Shown here piece by piece: positions 60,201-64,000 of a stretch of 64,000 nt of DNA. The position numbers and the translations under genes are program-made. Under the pieces are notes generated by a model, which was given only the letters and a program-made list of their open reading frames with translations, did no database searches and was not told where the DNA came from. This DNA comes from Sarcocystis neurona. Lineage: Eukaryota; Apicomplexa; Conoidasida; Eucoccidiorida; Sarcocystidae. Where the stretch lies: the NCBI GenBank assembly GCA_000727475.1, contig KL647297.1:3047627-3111626 (forward strand), read 5' to 3'. Every line of letters begins with the position of its first letter. The first letter of the stretch is position 1.

Positions 60201-63200
60201 CAGCAGCAGCACAAGCAGCAGCAGAGGCAGGAGCAGCACCAGCAGCAGCAGACACCGCAGCAGGAGGTAGGAGCGGATCAGCAGGCAGTGTGTGTACAGC
60301 AGAGAGGAAGCAGCAGTTGTGGGGTCGTCGCTGGCAGCGGGAACAACAAACTAAGGGCCCTTCGGTACCCGCACACGCTTTTCTCTCGGCGACACGTTGA
60401 AGGCGGCTTTCACTACGCTTTTGATAAATGGAGTTTCGACGATGTCGTTGAGGCAATGCAGTACTTTAACGTAAGTTGCTTCTCGCCTATGACTGCGTCG
60501 GACGTCCCTCTTGAACCCGCTCACTTCTTCGTAGATCCTCTTTTCAACGTACGTACATATATGTAGGTGTGTGTACACAGACGTGTGTGTCTGCATTTGG
60601 TCTGTACAGGCTCCTCTGCCGTTGTCTATAGTGTAACCCTGTATTCATAAAAATATACATATATATAGAAGCTGCTCTTGTAATGTCCATTTATATCTGT
60701 AGATGTATACACAGATATGCGTATCTGTGGTTGATTTGTACAAGCACTACTGGCGTTTTCTATAGTCTAATTCTGTGCGTGTATACATATGGGGAATCTG
60801 CTGTTTCAACGTACATATATATAGGTGTGTGCACCGGTTTATGTGTTTCTGCTTGGTTCGTACATGTTATGCTGCCGTTTTCTATAATCTAGCGCTATGT
60901 TTCTACATAGGGGAACCCACTGTTTCAACGTCCACATATTGTATACATAGATGTAAATGTCTTCGTTTATTCTGCACGGCCTCCTCTCTGTCGAACCTGC
61001 TGTCTCAACGTCTACACATATGTATAGATAGACATAAATGTCTTCGTTTCGTTTGTGTAGGCTCGTCTGTCGCTTCTTCCTTTTGTCTCCGTCTGTCCAT
61101 GTGTATGTATGTGGAGGGCATGGTGTTTGTTGCTGCCGTGGGGTCCTCCAGACTTGCACGTGTGAGGCAGCATGAAGCAGAGGCTGCAGGTATGCTTCTG
61201 AGGCCGCCAAAAGGTGCAGGCGTTTGTGTCTCCACGTCCTCCTCCCGTCGTGGGACGGTCACCTTCCGGTAGATGAGCGCATGCGTCTCGACCCGCTTAC
61301 ACACGTATGTGGTGGTCTGTATATATTAACGAGTAGACCGCAGAGAAACACCTCGCCCTGCCACTCCTGCGCAAGAAAGGCAGAGGAGCCTCCTGGCTCG
61401 CGCGCCCTTGGAATGAAGACTGCGGCTTCTTCTCGTCGCGCCCACTGCCTGCTGCTGTTCTGCTCTCTCTAGCTGCTGCATCTGTGCCTTGCTGCGGCAG
61501 GCGTCTTGGTCGCTACCTACTCGAAACAGCTGCTTCTCTATGTTGCACGGGCGAGCGTCTCGCTTCTTCAGGAACCCGCTGCTGCGGTTCTTCGTCGCGA
61601 CGGCCTCGCTCGTGTCCCTCCCCCGGCAGACTACGTGCAGGACAGCTACCCAACGGCAGTGCATGCGTATGTGCTCACACGCGTGAAAGTAGCAACTTTT
61701 TGGCAGAGAAGCACTTCGGCATGTGTGGCCAGAGAGTTAGCAGACAAACAAGCTGCAAGGGGTGTAGAGACCCGGCGGAGACTCGTCGCACTCCCTACCA
61801 GACTCAGCTGTGTTTCTGCTCCACCGATCCTCCACACGCTCGTATTGCTGCCTGGGATTCACACGTCTATGTGTATACATATACACATCCCTTTGTAGAT
61901 GTATATATATGTATACACATATATGAAGACGTTCGCATGTGTTCCTTACCAGGTGTCTACATACCCGAGTAATACAAACGTATATATATATATATATGTG
62001 TACACACACCTTTGCACATATATATATATATATGTATATAGTTATATGGGACGTCTACGTATGTATATATTGTCGCGGAAATGTGTTTGCTGAAAAGGAC
62101 TGGGTTGTCGGGCCCGGGTTTGCAAGGGAAAGGTGTCTGCTGCCGTTGGCTGCTGCTGCTGCAGTGAAGCGTGTGCAGGTGTTGGCGCCGGAGGTTGCGC
62201 GCCAGCAACAGCGAGGCAGAAATGAGACGCACATTCGTCCTTTCTCGTCTCTCTATTCGTTGGCGTATTAAAACGGCCTGCCCTACCAGCAGTTCTTCTT
62301 CTCTCTTTCGACACCTACAGACATTTGTGTGTACCTTCGCACGTCTTCCTTGTTTTGCTTATCTTTCTGCCCGCATGCGCTTCCACTTCGTTAACGCAAC
62401 AACGCCTATCTGTTACCTGTCGTCGCAGTATCGGACATATATATATATATAACAGATGCCGTACCCATCTGGACGTCTATATGGAATACATGCCACTGCG
62501 CATCCGCGTGTGAATCGATGTATATTTTATATACTGCTGCGCAACTACGTATATATATATATATATATCCATGTATATATATGTATACATATGTGTATTA
62601 ACAGATAGGCCGGGTTACTGTAGTGTATTTGTGCCACTCCAAATCCGTTCTGAACGTGTGTGCGTCTGCCTTCTCCACGACCACCGAGCTTCACTATACA
62701 GATGTGAGTCCTTGATCTTGATTTCTTCACCTTATATAAATATAAATGTAGATATGTACCTGTGCATGCGTGTGCACGTGGTAAGTTTCTCCGTGGAAAA
62801 TGCATGTATAGGACGTAGCAGCGTATAGGCGTCGGTGTGTGGAGATGGTATCTCTTCTATTTTTGCCTACCTGTCTTCTTTTAGGATATGTATGAGGGGG
62901 TGCGAAGCAGCGAAGATGGAAGACCCATCACTTTCAATATTCTCCCCAGCAACTGGTGCATTCCTTCCGGTGAGAAGGCTGATTTTCGTCTCCCTATACT
63001 TTGTGTCTCTACTAAGCTGTCTGCGTACACGCGTAGATATGCAAGACAACACCCGTGAACACGTATCGAGTCACACATCTGTATCCGTCTATATCTATCT
63101 ATCCATCTCTGTCTACATCTCTCCCTACAAATATATATTTCTATCTACTTCTGTATATCTCTGTGTATCTGTCTATCTACCTATATCCAGCTGTTTCTAT

Positions 63201-64000
63201 CTATGTGCGTCTATCTATTTGTGTCCGCCTATATCTACCTGCATCTCTCTATCTGTCTACCTGTACATACATACATATATAGGTAGACGCACACGCACCT
63301 GCATATATTTGCAGTATATATGTATCTGCAGGCACACACGCAAGTAGAAGGGAGAGAAAGTGTATGAACTTGTCCTCCTCTAGCGGTGTAAAATGCCGGG
63401 TGTTGAACTGCAGGGAATACTCGGGCAATAACTCTGGTATAACTTGTTGTCGTGTTGCTTCAATACGTAATACACAGAAGCCTCCTCCGTCAACGCCGGA
63501 TCACGCTTCCCGTCGTTTCACTTCTTTTTCGTTTCTTTCTGACCGGCTCTTCCTGCCTGTCTCCGTCTCCTTCTCTGCGTGTCTCTCCTTGGCTGTTTTC
63601 TTGTCTGTCTTCCCTTTTGGCTTTCTCTCTACACGTACATACTCGAGTGTAGGCTGCATGCACACACACAGACGTCCTCTGTTTCTTGACTCAGAATTCT
63701 CATGAACGTGTCCAGCTTTTCCACCTGCGTTGTTATTTGCTCCAACTCCCGTGTCGCTCGGGTGTTATTTACAAGTAGCTAGCGCATGCTTTTGGGGTTT
63801 TCCAGGTTCTTCGTTGTGGACCGTTTACGTCGCACTTCTCCCTCTTCTCGGCATGCGCGTCTGGCCCGTCTGTTTCCCAGCCTTCCTAAATGTGGGGTTT
63901 CTGTCTACTTCCTGCCCACGTGCGACCCTCGTGAACACTCCTGCTAGTCTCTCCTGCTTTCTCCTGATGTGGCCTTCCGAAGACAAACCTTCTTCGACCA
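43306..64000 (+). CDS. Giant multi-exon protein with helicase-associated-like repeats
   Basis: Predicted exons: 43306-46366, 49193-49548, 51734-51809, 54066-54160, 55090-55741, 57481-57860, 59877-60548 and 61473-61666, with later ones towards the edge. Phases 1, 0, 1, 0, 1, 0, 0 match at every junction. Joined exons give a recurring unit. Unit 1: [61 protein letters not shown]. Unit 2: [46 protein letters not shown]. Unit 3: [32 protein letters not shown]. Unit 4: [26 protein letters not shown]. This order resembles the helicase-associated-like repeats of oomycete and diatom proteins. Poly-Ala and poly-Gln fill the loops. ATG at 43306 opens with a hydrophobic stretch ([20 protein letters not shown]). 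The N-terminal 2 kb of exon 1 is Ser/Ala/Arg-rich and less certain. The biochemical role is unknown. Confidence 0.6.
46367..49192 (+). other. Predicted 2.8-kb intron of the large plus-strand gene
   Basis: It opens with GTGAGT, the best donor in the gene, and closes with GTCAGCAG. It contains CAG runs (46440-46760), an ATATATATGTATATAC tandem (47103-47152) and CTG-rich low-complexity DNA (47.2-48.6 kb). A segment at 48393-48530 ([20 protein letters not shown]) reads like an exon and might be included in some transcripts. Confidence 0.45.
47103..47152. repeat. Short palindromic AT tandem
   Basis: About three copies of a unit of 18 bases built from ATATATATGTATATAC. The unit is nearly self-complementary, so it could form a hairpin or cruciform. 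Confidence 0.85.
51010..51262 (+). repeat. Degenerate repeat of AATATGACNRTGRATCACTTC within an intron
   Basis: Three related segments lie at about 51021, 51069 and 51200: AATATGACTATGGATCTCTT, AATATGACAGTGGATCACTT and AATATGACTGTGAATCACTT. They are separated by TA/GTAT microsatellite. They lie in the intron between 49548 and 51734. Confidence 0.8.
52258..52278 (+). repeat. TAG trinucleotide run
   Basis: About six TAG units in a row inside the intron between 51809 and 54066. On the plus strand it is a string of stop codons in one frame. Confidence 0.9.
52590..53140 (+). repeat. Three-copy long degenerate minisatellite
   Basis: Units near 52595, 52785 and 53020 share the order ACACNGGTGTG, GATACGTAGCT, a CCAGG.GGACAAC-like block, GTGACTNGAT, CAACTCATGCACATA and GTGAGAGAAAGATAT. 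The unit is roughly 200-240 bp. It lies within a predicted intron. Confidence 0.75.
53150..53640 (+). repeat. Four-copy degenerate minisatellite, about 85-150 bp
   Basis: Each copy contains GTTAG.CAGA..CAAA.ATACACATATA, then a TGTGNGANAAAA-type block and GTACACATATATGTGTAG. Copies begin near 53192, 53350, 53456 and 53554. They follow directly on the 52.6-53.1 kb repeat in the same intron. Confidence 0.8.
54252..54265 (+). repeat. Poly-C run of 14
   Basis: A homopolymer of C just downstream of exon 54066-54160 of the large plus-strand gene. It shifts apparent reading frames and is a likely sequencing-length error point. Confidence 0.9.
57110..57350 (+). repeat. Two-copy AT-rich duplication
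   Basis: Copies beginning near 57110 and 57206 share TA.CACATATACACCTA.AATTT, then GACACATACGC or GATACATACACGC and a long TA run. They lie in the interval between exons 55741 and 57481. Confidence 0.75.
58515..58735 (+). repeat. Degenerate tandem repeat, period about 90 bp
   Basis: Two full copies share GTGTG.ATGATTCGTAT, TTCGAANGNAGCTCTAACAT and TGCCCACNCANAGTCAC. A third partial copy starts near 58700. It lies in the intron between 57860 and 59877. Confidence 0.85.
60540..61075 (+). repeat. Five-copy degenerate tandem repeat at an exon-intron border
   Basis: Units of roughly 115-130 bp carry TTTCAACGTACATATATRTAGGTGTGTG-like starts (60541, 60804, 60924, 61003) and a TGCCGTTTTCTATARTCTA-like middle (60617, 60748, 60869). 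The first copy includes the end of exon 59877-60548, and the array fills most of the following intron. Confidence 0.8.
62885..62969 (+). CDS. Possible later exon of the large plus-strand gene
   Basis: A CTTCTTTTAG acceptor, 28 codons ([20 protein letters not shown], then PSNWCIPS) and a GTGAGA donor. The splice signals and composition are good. It starts in phase 0 and ends in phase 1. An intermediate exon is needed after 61666 (phase 2), perhaps within 62.17-62.43 kb, where a long frame reads [18 protein letters not shown]. Confidence 0.45.
63806..64000 (+). CDS. Possible exon at the right edge, frame ambiguous
   Basis: A GGTTTTCCAG acceptor precedes 63806. One frame reads [20 protein letters not shown] and stops at 63947, giving a terminal exon that would match phase 2 at 61666. 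Another stays open to the edge ([20 protein letters not shown], then [10 protein letters not shown]) and would match phase 1 after 62969. The second would continue the repeat protein beyond the window. Confidence 0.3.

Noticed and set aside
61224..61472. Plus-strand 82-residue frame as an exon of the large gene
   Set aside because: It contains a plausible stretch ([15 protein letters not shown]) but no matching acceptor-donor pair, and exons 60548 and 61473 already join in phase.
1..64000. CRISPR array, insertion sequence, retroelement or telomere-type TTTAGGG array
   Set aside because: No regular spacer pattern, transposase or reverse transcriptase motif, or telomere-like array was seen; the repeats present are microsatellites, low-copy minisatellites and coding triplets.

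Overview
The window reads as nuclear DNA of a coccidian apicomplexan of the Eimeria/Cyclospora type. The grounds are: intron-rich genes with GT-AG junctions; exons full of CAG-phase repeats that give runs of Gln, Ala or Ser inside conserved domains; long TA, GTATAC and CA microsatellites between exons; and genes for flagellar proteins (an NME7 homologue and a SHIPPO-repeat exon), as expected of a parasite with flagellated male gametes. No ribosomal RNA, tRNA, CRISPR, insertion sequence or bacterial-type operon was seen. All gene models were built by hand from reading frames, splice sites and intron phase, so exon ends are predictions.

Layout. At 1-14 kb (repeat-poor): the 5' part of an NME7-like gene (minus, 1-726), a possible membrane protein (minus, 1.7-2.2 kb), a phase-consistent seven-exon gene with an acidic segment (minus, 3.7-5.8 kb), scattered exon-like pieces, and a 623-codon orphan reading frame (plus, 12.1-14.0 kb). 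At 14-21 kb: microsatellites, a terminal SHIPPO exon (plus, 19.5 kb) and two exons forming a C-terminal membrane anchor (plus, 20.6-20.8 kb). At 22.4-25.5 kb: a Tubby-domain protein (minus) whose beta-barrel is split by large low-complexity insertions. At 27.4-33.0 kb: a five-exon gene (minus) with a transit-like N terminus and helical stretches, possibly an organellar helical-repeat protein. At 33-42 kb: gene-poor DNA with several degenerate tandem duplications.

At 43.3-64 kb: one very large plus-strand gene of at least eight exons. It carries repeated units resembling the helicase-associated-like repeats of oomycete and diatom proteins, in the order L..LGF.WD, then F.VP, then WP, then G..L. 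The units are heavily inflated with Gln and Ala. It has a hydrophobic, signal-like N terminus and runs off the right edge. This is the most unusual content here.

The direction of the triplet repeat follows the coding strand: CTG on the plus strand over minus-strand genes, CAG over plus-strand exons. That was used, with intron phase, to decide which open frames are real. Most other long open frames, especially Leu/Cys-rich ones, are antisense shadows. The genes do not form a pathway; the only functional link is the pair of likely flagellar proteins (NME7 and SHIPPO).
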